From: Granulicoccus phenolivorans DSM 17626 = NBRC 107789 = JCM 15570
GTDB lineage: Bacteria; Actinomycetota; Actinomycetes; Propionibacteriales; Propionibacteriaceae
Length of the DNA: 64,000 nucleotides
Assembly: GCF_000423085.1 (NCBI RefSeq)
Contig: NZ_AUHH01000014.1
Coordinates: forward strand, 24,690 to 88,689
Direction of reading: 5' to 3'
The position numbers were made by a program, and so were the translations under genes. The notes beneath the pieces are model-generated. The model was given only the letters and a program-made list of their open reading frames with translations. It did not search any database and was not told the DNA's origin. This document shows positions 27,902 to 35,236 of the stretch, one piece after another (the stretch's first letter is position 1; each line of letters starts with the position of its first letter).

Positions 27902-28663
27902 ATGGCACCCACCACACTGACCACCGAGATCCAGGGCGACGGCCCCGCCGTCCTGATGATCCACGGCCTCGGCGGCACCTCGAACTTCTACCAGATCCAG
28001 ACCGACGCCCTCACCGACTTCCACACGGTTATCCGTCCCGACCTGGCCGGCGCCGGGCGCTCCCCGCTCCCCGACACCGCAGCGGTTAGCATCGCCAGCC
28101 ACGTCGCCGACCTGATCGCCCTCCTGGACGACCTCAAGGTCGACCGGGCCGCCGTCATCGGACACTCGATGGGCACCCTGGTGGCCCGCGAACTGGCCGC
28201 CACTCACCCCGATCGAATCACCAAGGTGGTCCTGCTCGGGGCCGTCGCCGAACCGACTGACGCCGGCCGCCAGGCCCAACGCGACCGGGCGGCCACCCTC
28301 CGCGCCCAGGGCACCGGCGTCGTCGCCCCCGGCGTGGTCGCCAATGCCCTGTCCGAACGAACCCGGCAGGACAACCCCCTGGCCGCTGCTCTGGTCCGGG
28401 AACTGGTGATGCGCCAGCCCGCCGAAGGCTACGCGCAAAACTGCGAGGCACTGGCCGCCGCCGGCGCCCCCGCCCCGGTGAACCCGGCAACCCCGTTGCT
28501 GCTCATCACCGGGACCGAGGACAAGGTCGGCCCCGCCGCTGTCAGCGAAGAACTGGCCCAGGCACACGGCAACGCGTCCGTGCACGTCATCGACGGGATC
28601 GGCCACTGGACCGCCCTCGAGGCCCCCGCCGAAGTCTCCCGGCTGCTGCGCGACTTCCTCTGA
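27902..28663 (+). CDS. Alpha/beta hydrolase, 3-oxoadipate enol-lactonase-like
   Basis: 253-residue alpha/beta hydrolase with a full triad: HGLGGTSNFY (oxyanion), VIGHSMGTLVA (nucleophile Ser), TGTEDKVGP (Asp) and GIGHWTALE (His). The overall layout resembles PcaD-type enol-lactonases and C-C bond hydrolases. AGAGGAG precedes ATG 27902, which is 38 bases after the FAH-family stop. It would act between ring opening and the FAH step, or on an ester/lactone intermediate (inference). Confidence 0.88.
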   Translation: MAPTTLTTEIQGDGPAVLMIHGLGGTSNFYQIQTDALTDFHTVIRPDLAGAGRSPLPDTAAVSIASHVADLIALLDDLKVDRAAVIGHSMGTLVARELAATHPDRITKVVLLGAVAEPTDAGRQAQRDRAATLRAQGTGVVAPGVVANALSERTRQDNPLAAALVRELVMRQPAEGYAQNCEALAAAGAPAPVNPATPLLLITGTEDKVGPAAVSEELAQAHGNASVHVIDGIGHWTALEAPAEVSRLLRDFL

Positions 28664-28678
28664 CCCTCCGACCCACCC

Positions 28679-28712
28679 GTCGGGTGCGCCGCACCGGCGC
28701 GGGGCACCCGAC
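28679..28712 (+). other. Intra-operon hairpin before the amidohydrolase gene
   Basis: Nine-base arms GTCGGGTGC/GCACCCGAC (28679-28687, 28704-28712) with an internal GC-rich loop, in the 84-base gap between two co-directional genes. It could be an attenuator or mRNA processing/stability element. Confidence 0.45.
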
Positions 28713-28747
28713 ACCCCACCACTACTCAACGAAGAGAGTGACCAACC

Positions 28748-30019
28748 GTGCCCACCTACACACCTCGTGGCCGCGTCCTGATCCGCGGCGCCAACATTCT
28801 CGACTCCACCGGAGCCGTTCCCTATCCCGGTGACGTCCTCATCGAGGACGGCCGCATCACCGCCGTCGGCTCCGTCCCCCAAGAAGCCGCAGCCGGCGAC
28901 GACATCGAGATCGTCGACGCCGACGGCAAGACCGTCATGTCGGGCCTGTGCGACGCCCACACCCACTTCTCGTGGAACAACTCCGCCGACCTGGACGGCC
29001 TCGGCACCATGCCCGTCGAAGAACACCTGCTGTTCTGTCTGGAATCCGCCCACACCTACCTCGACTACGGCTACACCATGTGCGTGGGCGCAGCCTCGGC
29101 CAAGCCCCGACTCGACGTCGTCTGCCGCAACGCGATCGAGGAACACCGCTTCCCCGGCCCCCGCTACCTCGCCAACGGACCCGAGATCGCCGTGACCGGC
29201 GGCGCGCTCATCCCCAGCATCACCAAGTTCGCCGACGGCGCTGAGGGGATGCGCCTGGCCGTCCGCGAACTGGTCGGCCTCGGGGTCGACCAGATCAAGC
29301 TGTCGATGTCCGGGGAGGAGATCACCGGAACCCTGCACGCCGACGACACCTACTTCACCGAGGAAGAGGTCCAGGCCGCCGCCGACGAGGCCCACCGCCG
29401 CGGCATCCGTGTCTGCGCCCATGCCCGCAGCGCCGAATCGGTGAAGATGTGCGTACGCCACGGCGTGGAGATCATTTACCACGCCTCCTACACCGACGCC
29501 GAAGGCATGGACATGCTGGAGGCCGCCAAGGACCGGGTCTACGTCGCCCCCGGCATCAACTGGCTGGTCGGCACCCTCTACGACGCCGAATCCTTCGGCT
29601 ACCCCCAGGCCGCCGCCGAGGCCGCTGGCTACCGCCACGAACTCGAGACCGCGATCGAAGGTCTGAAGGAGATGCACCGGCGCGGCATCCGGATCCTTCC
29701 GGGCGGGGACTACGGCTTCGCCTGGACCCCGCACGGCACCTACGCCCGCGACCTGCAGCACTTCGTCGAACTGCTCGACTTCACCCCGATGGAAGCGATC
29801 CTCGCCGCAACCGCCCAGGGCGGGGAAATCATGCTGCGCCCCGACGAACTCGGCAAGGTCCGACCCGGGTACCTGGCCGACCTGATCATCGTGGACGGGA
29901 ATCCCCTCGAGGACATCACCATCCTCCAGGACATCACCCGGATCACGCACGTCATGAAGGACGGACGGTTCCACCGTGCCCCGGGCCAGCACCACTACCG
30001 CGGCCTGCATATCGGCTGA
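28748..30019 (+). CDS. Amidohydrolase-superfamily protein (prolidase/hydantoinase-like)
   Basis: 423-residue metal-dependent hydrolase. The beta-sandwich flanks a TIM barrel: RGANILDSTGAVPYPGDVLIEDGRI at the start and KVRPGYLADLIIVDGNPLE at the end. Metal ligands are DAHTHFSW (HxH), the Lys in DQIKLSMSG (likely carbamylated), CAHARS and IIYHASY (two His), and the Asp in GGDYGFAWTPHG. The family hydrolyses cyclic amides, N-acyl amino acids or dipeptides. GTG start at 28748 with GAAGAGAG upstream. Confidence 0.87.
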   Translation: MPTYTPRGRVLIRGANILDSTGAVPYPGDVLIEDGRITAVGSVPQEAAAGDDIEIVDADGKTVMSGLCDAHTHFSWNNSADLDGLGTMPVEEHLLFCLESAHTYLDYGYTMCVGAASAKPRLDVVCRNAIEEHRFPGPRYLANGPEIAVTGGALIPSITKFADGAEGMRLAVRELVGLGVDQIKLSMSGEEITGTLHADDTYFTEEEVQAAADEAHRRGIRVCAHARSAESVKMCVRHGVEIIYHASYTDAEGMDMLEAAKDRVYVAPGINWLVGTLYDAESFGYPQAAAEAAGYRHELETAIEGLKEMHRRGIRILPGGDYGFAWTPHGTYARDLQHFVELLDFTPMEAILAATAQGGEIMLRPDELGKVRPGYLADLIIVDGNPLEDITILQDITRITHVMKDGRFHRAPGQHHYRGLHIG

Positions 30020-30025
30020 AACCCA

Positions 30026-30060
30026 CCGGTGCTCCCGCCCACCGCGGACGGGAGCACCGG
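30026..30060 (+). other. Intra-operon hairpin before the DUF1636 gene
   Basis: Twelve-base perfect arms (30026-30037, 30049-30060; CCGGTGCTCCCG and complement) with an 11-base loop in the 50-base gap. It ends 9 bases before the start codon, so it could affect translation of the next gene or act as a partial terminator. Confidence 0.55.
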
Positions 30061-30069
30061 GAGCCTGCT

Positions 30070-30432
30070 ATGACCCTGCACATCTGCACCACCTGCCCAC
30101 GCTACGACGCGCTGCACCAGGGAGACTTCGCCCAGTCCCTGCACGATGAGGTCGAGGCCGCCCACCTGGCACCCCGCTACATCGCCTGCCTGGGCGGCTG
30201 TCCCACCGACGGCGTGGTCTCCCTGGACGCCCCGGGCAAAACCCGGATCCGCTTCGGCCACCTCACGGTCGCCGATCTCCCCGACCTGGTCCGGGCAGCC
30301 CAGGCCTACGACGCTACGGAGACAGGCGAACTCGCGCACCTCTCCCTTCCCGCATCCCTCACGTCCCGGATCACCTCAGTCCGCCCAAAGCTGGTGCGGC
30401 CGGCCACCGCCACGCCAGCGGACCAGAAGTGA
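30070..30432 (+). CDS. DUF1636 predicted metal-binding protein
   Basis: 120-residue protein with the DUF1636 arrangement of four cysteines: HICTTCPRYD at the N-terminus and IACLGGCPTDGVV about 40 residues later, a likely metal or Fe-S site. The rest (RFGHLTVADLPDLVRAAQAY) is the typical C-terminal helix. It ends the FAH-family operon. Its function is not established; the context suggests a metal- or cluster-handling partner for the metal-dependent hydrolases. Confidence 0.8.
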   Translation: MTLHICTTCPRYDALHQGDFAQSLHDEVEAAHLAPRYIACLGGCPTDGVVSLDAPGKTRIRFGHLTVADLPDLVRAAQAYDATETGELAHLSLPASLTSRITSVRPKLVRPATATPADQK

Positions 30433-30447
30433 ACGGCCCGGTCATCC

Positions 30448-31038
30448 TCACGCGGTGTCGTCCGGTCCCGGATAGGTGAGCGTGGAACCGTCCACCCGGG
30501 CGAACGGGGTGAGCCGGGCCGGGCGGGGCTGCCCCTCCCCCACGATGTCGAAAACCGGCACGCCCCGGATCAGGAGCGCGTCGGTGATCAGCCGCCGGTG
30601 GCAGCGCCACGGGACCGCTTCGCTGCACATGATCGCCGGCACATCACCCGGGAGCAGGCCGAGCAGTTCCTCGAGGCCGGCCGCGAACGCCGGGGTGCCC
30701 ATGTAGTCGGCGTAATCGCGGAATCCCTTGACCCGCCAGCCCCCGTTCGGACTGGGCGTCCCCGCGGGCGTGTGACGCCGACCGCCCAGCGCCCGGATCC
30801 AGCGATAGGTGAGGTCACCGGGCAGCGCGTCGATGATCGCGGCCTGATTCCACTGCGGGTGGATCCGCGAGGACGGAAAGGCCCGCACGTCGACCAGCAC
30901 CGTCACCTGGTTGACGCGCAGCAGGTGCACCACGTCGGCGAACGCGCGGTCCGAGTGCCCGATGGTGAACACCCGGGAGGTCGCGGCGGCAGGGGCACCG
31001 TTCGGTTCCGGCTCGGCTGGACGGACGGTCACGCCCAT
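30448..31038 (-). CDS. DUF488 family protein
   Basis: 196-residue DUF488 protein. Hallmarks are VFTIGHSDRAFADVVHLL at the N-terminus, VLVDVRAFPSSRIHPQWN, and the Cys/His motif IMCSEAVPWRCHRRLI, with the final VFDIV strand. Biochemical function unknown in the literature I can recall. It lies 9 bases downstream of the carboxymuconolactone decarboxylase gene and converges with the DUF1636 gene, so it is probably the last gene of the merR operon. Confidence 0.88.
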   Translation of the reverse strand: MGVTVRPAEPEPNGAPAAATSRVFTIGHSDRAFADVVHLLRVNQVTVLVDVRAFPSSRIHPQWNQAAIIDALPGDLTYRWIRALGGRRHTPAGTPSPNGGWRVKGFRDYADYMGTPAFAAGLEELLGLLPGDVPAIMCSEAVPWRCHRRLITDALLIRGVPVFDIVGEGQPRPARLTPFARVDGSTLTYPGPDDTA

Positions 31039-31047
31039 CGCCCCGCT

Positions 31048-31482
31048 TCAGTCCGCGCTGTCGCGGTCGGAGAACACGTCTCGCGCGGTGAACGTTGCAT
31101 TCAGGGCTCTCGGGAACCCGGCGTACACCGCGGCATGCAGGAGAGCTTCCACGATCTCGTCCCGGGAGATGCCCACGTTCAATGCTGCCCCGATGTGGAC
31201 GCGCAGCTGGGGTTCGCAACCGCCGAGAGCCGTCAGAGCGCCGAGGGTGACCAGCTGCCGGCTCCTGGGGTCGAGACCGGGTCGGTCGTAGATGTCGCCG
31301 AACGCGAACGCCGCCACATGGTGGCCGAGCGCGGGACTGATGTCTGCCAGCGAGTCGACGACGGCCTCGCCCTGGTGCCCGTCGATCTGCGACAGGACGT
31401 TCTGGCCGTGCCGTCGACGGGCGATGTTTTCCGCGGAGGCGATGTCGTGCTGAGCTGGCATGGGTGGAGTCATCCTGGTCAT
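31048..31482 (-). CDS. Carboxymuconolactone decarboxylase (AhpD-like) family protein
   Basis: 144-residue CMD-domain protein. The core is LDPRSRQLVTLGALTALGGCEPQLRVHIGAALNVGISRDEIVEAL, followed by HAAVYAGFPRALNA. It has a single Cys (GGCEPQ) rather than the CXXC of AhpD peroxidoreductases, so it belongs with PcaC-like or uncharacterised members. ATG 31482 overlaps the stop of the merR reading frame (ATGA), with AGGAAGG upstream. It was evidently translated in coupling with MerR, which now contains an amber codon. Confidence 0.88.
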   Translation of the reverse strand: MTRMTPPMPAQHDIASAENIARRRHGQNVLSQIDGHQGEAVVDSLADISPALGHHVAAFAFGDIYDRPGLDPRSRQLVTLGALTALGGCEPQLRVHIGAALNVGISRDEIVEALLHAAVYAGFPRALNATFTARDVFSDRDSAD

Positions 31483-31943
31483 GGCTGGGGACCTTCCTGG
31501 TAGGTAGCGATCTTGTATTCGGTCGCCGCGAGTGCGAGCTGGAGTTGGGAGATCTGTGCCCGGAGGGTGTCGCGGTGCTCCAGAAGCAGGTCGAGCCGTT
31601 CCGGTACCGTCTCCTACCCCGCGTCGACGAGTGCGACGTAGCGGCGCAGATCGCTGATGGGCATGCCCGAGGCGCGCATCCGGGTCAGAAACACCAGACG
31701 CCGCACGGTCGCGGCGGTGAAGCGCCGGCGCCCTCCGGTGTCGCGCGGGATCGTGACCAGGCCCACCCGCTCGTAATACCGCAGGGTGTGCGGGCTGACC
31801 CCGAGGTGCTCGGCGGTGGTGGCAATGTCCCAGTCGGCCTCCTCATCGGGTCGGGCCAACTCGTGCAACGCCTCGAGACTGACACCGCCGGGAGGGTCCA
31901 CCGCCAACCGAAGGGCGTCCCGCAAGGCCTGGTTGCTGTCCAT
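31479..31943 (-). pseudogene. MerR-family regulator interrupted by an in-frame TAG
   Basis: A 154-codon frame encodes a MerR regulator with one internal TAG at 31616-31614 (codon 110). Before it lie the winged-helix motif (DIATTAEHLGVSPHTLRYYERVGL) and dimer helix start (MRASGMPISDLRRYVALVDAG). After it, in the same frame, comes a textbook MerR C-terminal coiled coil (ETVPERLDLLLEHRDTLRAQ...LAATEYKIATYQ). The frame then ends at a TGA that overlaps the next gene's ATG. This shows that the downstream part was coding until recently. A recent nonsense mutation, a sequencing error or suppression are possible; the N-terminal fragment alone would lack its dimerisation helix. ATG 31943 chosen because the promoter -10 ends 7 bases before it. 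Confidence 0.88.
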
Positions 31944-31950
31944 GCGCCCC

Positions 31951-31981
31951 ACCGTAGAAGTGTGAGCGCGCTCAAAGGCAA
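31951..31981 (-). promoter_or_regulatory. MerR-type promoter with 19-bp spacer and operator dyad
   Basis: On the minus strand TTGCCT (31981-31976) and TACGGT (31956-31951) are 19 bases apart. The spacer contains the perfect dyad TGAGCGCGCTCA (31963-31974). An overlong spacer with a central dyad is the classical MerR-activated design. The predicted transcript would start at or very near ATG 31943 (leaderless). Confidence 0.75.
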
Positions 31982-32111
31982 GCGCCGCTCGCCCCGGTCC
32001 CGGACCCCGGACATCTCACGCCACCTCCCCGCAATCGGCCGACCCCGCCACCGGGTCCGTGCCCGGGTCGCCTGGCGTAAATTCAAAAGGCGTCCAGCAA
32101 GAGGAGCAGAC

Positions 32112-32345
32112 ATGACTCGGAAGCACTATCGGGGACCCCTGGTCGACGTCACCGACGAGCGTGCGTTGTGCATCCACTCCACCGAGTGTGTGCGAGGGAT
32201 GCCGGCGGTCTTCGACACCGGCCGCCGGCCATGGATCGACCCGACCGCCGCCGACACCCCCGACCTCGCCGAACAGCTGCGGGAGGTCGTTGCGCGGTGC
32301 CCGTCCGGGGCCCTGCAGATCTCGGAGCACCCCGCCGACCACTGA
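32112..32345 (+). CDS. Small divergent ferredoxin-like protein (Fer4_19 type)
   Basis: 77-residue protein with the Fer4_19 mono-cluster pattern: LCIHSTECVRGMPAVFDTGRRPW, then VVARCPSGALQI. Three Cys are visible, so it may bind a 3Fe-4S or an incomplete 4Fe-4S cluster. GAGGAG is placed 5-6 bases before ATG 32112. It stands alone ahead of a LysR gene, 96 bases away. The electron-transfer partner is unknown. Confidence 0.8.
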   Translation: MTRKHYRGPLVDVTDERALCIHSTECVRGMPAVFDTGRRPWIDPTAADTPDLAEQLREVVARCPSGALQISEHPADH

Positions 32346-32441
32346 CTGTGGCGCCGACTGCTGCTCCCCCCGGGCGCTGCGTCGGCCGGGTGCGGGGGCG
32401 GCGTAGGGTGGTGTCCCCATCCGACGGCGCGAGGAGGCCCA

Positions 32442-33395
32442 GTGGACCTGCAGAAGCTGGAGTACTTCCTGGCGGTCGCCGAGCGCGGCTCGATCAACGC
32501 CTCGGCCGCCGCGATGGGGGTGGCCCAGCCGACCATCTCCCAGGCGCTGAAGTCGCTGGAGACCGAGTTGGGCGTCCGGCTGTTCCACCGGATCGGTCGC
32601 GGGATGGTGCTCACCTCCGCCGGACACCTGCTGATGAGCCCGGCCCGCCGGATGATCCGGGGCGCCGCGGAGGCGGCCGCGGCGGTGACCACCGAGTTGG
32701 CCCAGTTGCGCGGGGTGGTCAGCATCGCCGTCGCGCCCGGCCTGATCGACGGCGCGATGGCCGATGCCATCCAACGGATCCGGACGGTGTTGCCCCTGGT
32801 CCGGGTGGACCTGATCGAACTGTCCGCGGCCCCGGCCGATCTCGCCGGGATGCTGCCGCTGACCCATGATCTGCTGGTGCTCTCCGAGGCCGACGCCGAC
32901 GAATTGGCCCGACTGCGCGAGGTCCAGGTGGCGGCGGTCGGCGTCCAGGAATACTGGCTCACCCTGCCCCCCGGCGCCCTCGACGGTCACGCCGCCGACC
33001 TGCCCGATCCCCTGCCGATCTCGGCGGTTCCCGAGCTGCCGCAGATCGTGGTGCCGCAGCCGCCGGCCCTGGTCCGCAACTCCCCCAATCGCCATATCGA
33101 GGGCCGGCTCAAGGAAGCCGGGATCCACCTCCCCGTCGCCGCGGTGGTCCAGCAACGCGAGGCGCGGCAGGCGTACGTGCTGGCGGGGGTGGGAATCAGC
33201 TTTCTGGAGCGCCGGGTGGCCGAGCAGGCCGCGACCCGCGGCGCGGTCGCCCGGCGGATCGATCCGCCGCTGCGGCTGGCGCTCAGCATGGTGTACGCCG
33301 AGGAGGGACTCTCCCGCGCCGGCCGGGCGGTGATCGAACTCATCCGGGGCCGGGATCTGACCCGTGACCCGGACGCGGCACCCACCCCTCAGTGA
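32442..33395 (+). CDS. LysR-family transcriptional regulator
   Basis: 317-residue LysR regulator. The N-terminal HTH is MDLQKLEYFLAVAERGSINASAAAMGVAQPTISQALKSLE; the periplasmic-binding-like effector domain follows. GTG 32442 has GAGGAGG at a good distance. It ends 7 bases inside the tail of the convergent LysR gene. The target is unclear: either the ferredoxin-like gene upstream or distant genes. Confidence 0.9.
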   Translation: MDLQKLEYFLAVAERGSINASAAAMGVAQPTISQALKSLETELGVRLFHRIGRGMVLTSAGHLLMSPARRMIRGAAEAAAAVTTELAQLRGVVSIAVAPGLIDGAMADAIQRIRTVLPLVRVDLIELSAAPADLAGMLPLTHDLLVLSEADADELARLREVQVAAVGVQEYWLTLPPGALDGHAADLPDPLPISAVPELPQIVVPQPPALVRNSPNRHIEGRLKEAGIHLPVAAVVQQREARQAYVLAGVGISFLERRVAEQAATRGAVARRIDPPLRLALSMVYAEEGLSRAGRAVIELIRGRDLTRDPDAAPTPQ

Positions 33396-34258
33396 TCGCC
33401 CGGGTCGCGGCGCCGGCGTCGGGCCAGGGCGATGAAGGCCGCCGCCGCCGGTGACTGCGGCCCCCGGCGCAGCACCAGCCCGACGGTCCGCTGCACCGGC
33501 GGATCCAGCCCCAACTGCTGCGCCTGGGGCAGATGGTTGGCCAGGAACGTGTCCGGCAACAGGGCCGCGCCGACCCCGGCGGTGACCAGATCCCAGGTGG
33601 TCGCGCGTACCGCGGAGCGCACCACGACGTTCAGCCCCGATCCGTACACGCCCCGGTCGACCTCGCCGCCGGGTTCGACGATCAGCGGGACCTCGGGCAG
33701 CCGCGCCAGCGGCAGCGGATCGGGCAGCCCGGCGGCCAACTCGGCGGTCAGCCCCAGCACCAGGCGCTGATCGGTGACCGGCACCGCCACCAGCGAATCG
33801 GGCACATCGCGCAGGTCGGTCACCGCCAGTTCGACCAGTCCGTCGCGCACCGCCGCCCACGCCTCCAGGGCGATCCCGCCGTCGAACACATCGACCCGGA
33901 CCTCGGGGTACAGCTCCCGCATCCGGGCCACCAGGCCGGTGAGCGGTTCGACCACCAGGGTCGGCGTGGCCGAGATCGTCAACCGCCCGGCGCGGACCTC
34001 GCGTACCTCGCGCGCCCGCGTACGCGCTGCCTCCGCGTCGGCCAGGACCGCCCGGGCCGCCGGCTCGAAGCGTCGGCCGGCCTCGGTCAGTCGCATCCCG
34101 GTCGGGGTCCGGTCGAACAGTTGCACCCCGACCTCGTCCTCGAGTTGGCGGATCACCTGAGACAGCGACGGCTGCGCGATGAACAGCACCGCCGCCGCCC
34201 GGGACACCCCGCCCTCATCCACGACCGCCACGAAGAAGCGCAAATGCCGCAGGTCCAT
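33389..34258 (-). CDS. LysR-family regulator of the acyl-CoA operon (probable)
   Basis: 289-residue LysR regulator: HTH MDLRHLRFFVAVVDEGGVSRAAAVLFIAQPSLSQVIRQLE, linker helix, and a two-lobed effector domain (GRLTISATPTLVVEPLTGL, LVELAVTDL). It is divergent from the enoyl-CoA hydratase/acyl-CoA dehydrogenase operon. A T-N11-A dyad lies between them, so it most likely controls that operon in response to an acid or acyl-CoA. The stop region overlaps the convergent LysR gene by 7 bases. Confidence 0.9.
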   Translation of the reverse strand: MDLRHLRFFVAVVDEGGVSRAAAVLFIAQPSLSQVIRQLEDEVGVQLFDRTPTGMRLTEAGRRFEPAARAVLADAEAARTRAREVREVRAGRLTISATPTLVVEPLTGLVARMRELYPEVRVDVFDGGIALEAWAAVRDGLVELAVTDLRDVPDSLVAVPVTDQRLVLGLTAELAAGLPDPLPLARLPEVPLIVEPGGEVDRGVYGSGLNVVVRSAVRATTWDLVTAGVGAALLPDTFLANHLPQAQQLGLDPPVQRTVGLVLRRGPQSPAAAAFIALARRRRRDPGDH

Positions 34259-34281
34259 GGCGCCACTCTAGTGCCCGAACT

Positions 34282-34296
34282 ATAGGCCGCACCTAT
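34282..34296. promoter_or_regulatory. LysR-type operator ATAGG-N5-CCTAT
   Basis: A perfect 5-base dyad with the T-N11-A form typical of LysR recognition sites, located 24 bases upstream of the lysR start and about 98 bases upstream of the divergent operon. Confidence 0.65.
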
Positions 34297-34393
34297 GTCC
34301 AGGATCCGCAACGGGTCTGTCCGCGCCCATACCGCCGCCGGTGGGGATCCAGGATCATAGATCTCGATCCATTCACTGGCAAGGAGGCCCCCA

Positions 34394-35227
34394 ATGAGCG
34401 ACACCGCAACGGGCGACACCGGCAGCGACGCTCCGGTTCTGATCGAGCGCGACGGCAGCATCGAGACCTGGACCATCAATCTGCCCGACGAGCGCAATCC
34501 GATCTCCGGGGACGACGTGGTCGACGCCCTCGAGGCCGCGGCGAATCGGGTGAACCGGGACACCTCGGTTCAGGCGGTCATCCTCACCGGCGCCGGCAAG
34601 GCCTTCTCCGCCGGTGGCAACGTGAAGCAGATGGTCGACCGGGTCCCGCCGTTCGGCGGCCCGGTTCCGGCCTCCCGCGACGGCTATCGCTACGGCATCC
34701 AGCGCATCCCGAAGGCGCTCTACACCTGCGACGTCCCGCTGATCGCCGCGGTCAACGGTGCCGCGATCGGCGCGGGCTGCGACCTGGCCACCATGTGTGA
34801 CATCCGGGTGGCCTCCACCAAGGCGTTCTTCGCCGAGAGCTTCGTCAAGGTCGGGATCATTCCCGGTGACGGCGGCGCGTTCTTCCTGCCGCGCGCGGTG
34901 GGTGCGGCCCGGGCCGCGGAGATGATGTTCACCGGCGACCGGATCGACGCGCAGACCGCTCTGGACTGGGGCCTGGTCTCCCGGGTCGTGGAGCCCGACG
35001 AACTGCTGCCGACCGCACGCGAGATCGCCCAGCGGATCGCGGTGAATCCGTCGCATGCGGTACGCCTGGCCAAGAAGCTGTACCGGGAGGCCCAGCGGGG
35101 CATGGACCTGGACAGCGTCCTGGAGCTGTCGGCCGCCTTCCAGGCGATTGCGCACACCACCGATGACCAGCTCGAGGCCGTCACCGCCCTGGTCGAGAAG
35201 CGCGACCCGAACTTCACCGGGAACTGA
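34394..35227 (+). CDS. Enoyl-CoA hydratase/isomerase family protein
   Basis: 277-residue crotonase-fold enzyme acting on acyl-CoA thioesters. The oxyanion-hole segments are AFSAGGNVKQM and NGAAIGAGCDLATMCDIRVAS. The acidic catalytic region reads FVKVGIIPGDGGAFFLPRAVG: Asp is present at the second Glu position (PGDGG). AAGGAGG precedes ATG 34394. First gene of a four-gene operon with two acyl-CoA dehydrogenases and another crotonase. Confidence 0.92.
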   Translation: MSDTATGDTGSDAPVLIERDGSIETWTINLPDERNPISGDDVVDALEAAANRVNRDTSVQAVILTGAGKAFSAGGNVKQMVDRVPPFGGPVPASRDGYRYGIQRIPKALYTCDVPLIAAVNGAAIGAGCDLATMCDIRVASTKAFFAESFVKVGIIPGDGGAFFLPRAVGAARAAEMMFTGDRIDAQTALDWGLVSRVVEPDELLPTAREIAQRIAVNPSHAVRLAKKLYREAQRGMDLDSVLELSAAFQAIAHTTDDQLEAVTALVEKRDPNFTGN

Positions 35228-35236
35228 GGACCGCCG

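Noticed and set aside
27650..30010. 786-codon minus-strand frame.
   Set aside because: Antisense to the FAH, hydrolase and amidohydrolase genes, which have clear catalytic motifs and ribosome-binding sites on the plus strand.
31614..31616. Pyrrolysine or programmed readthrough at the merR amber codon.
   Set aside because: No stem-loop typical of programmed recoding was seen, and actinobacteria of this type rarely carry pyrrolysine machinery; a nonsense mutation or base-call error is simpler.
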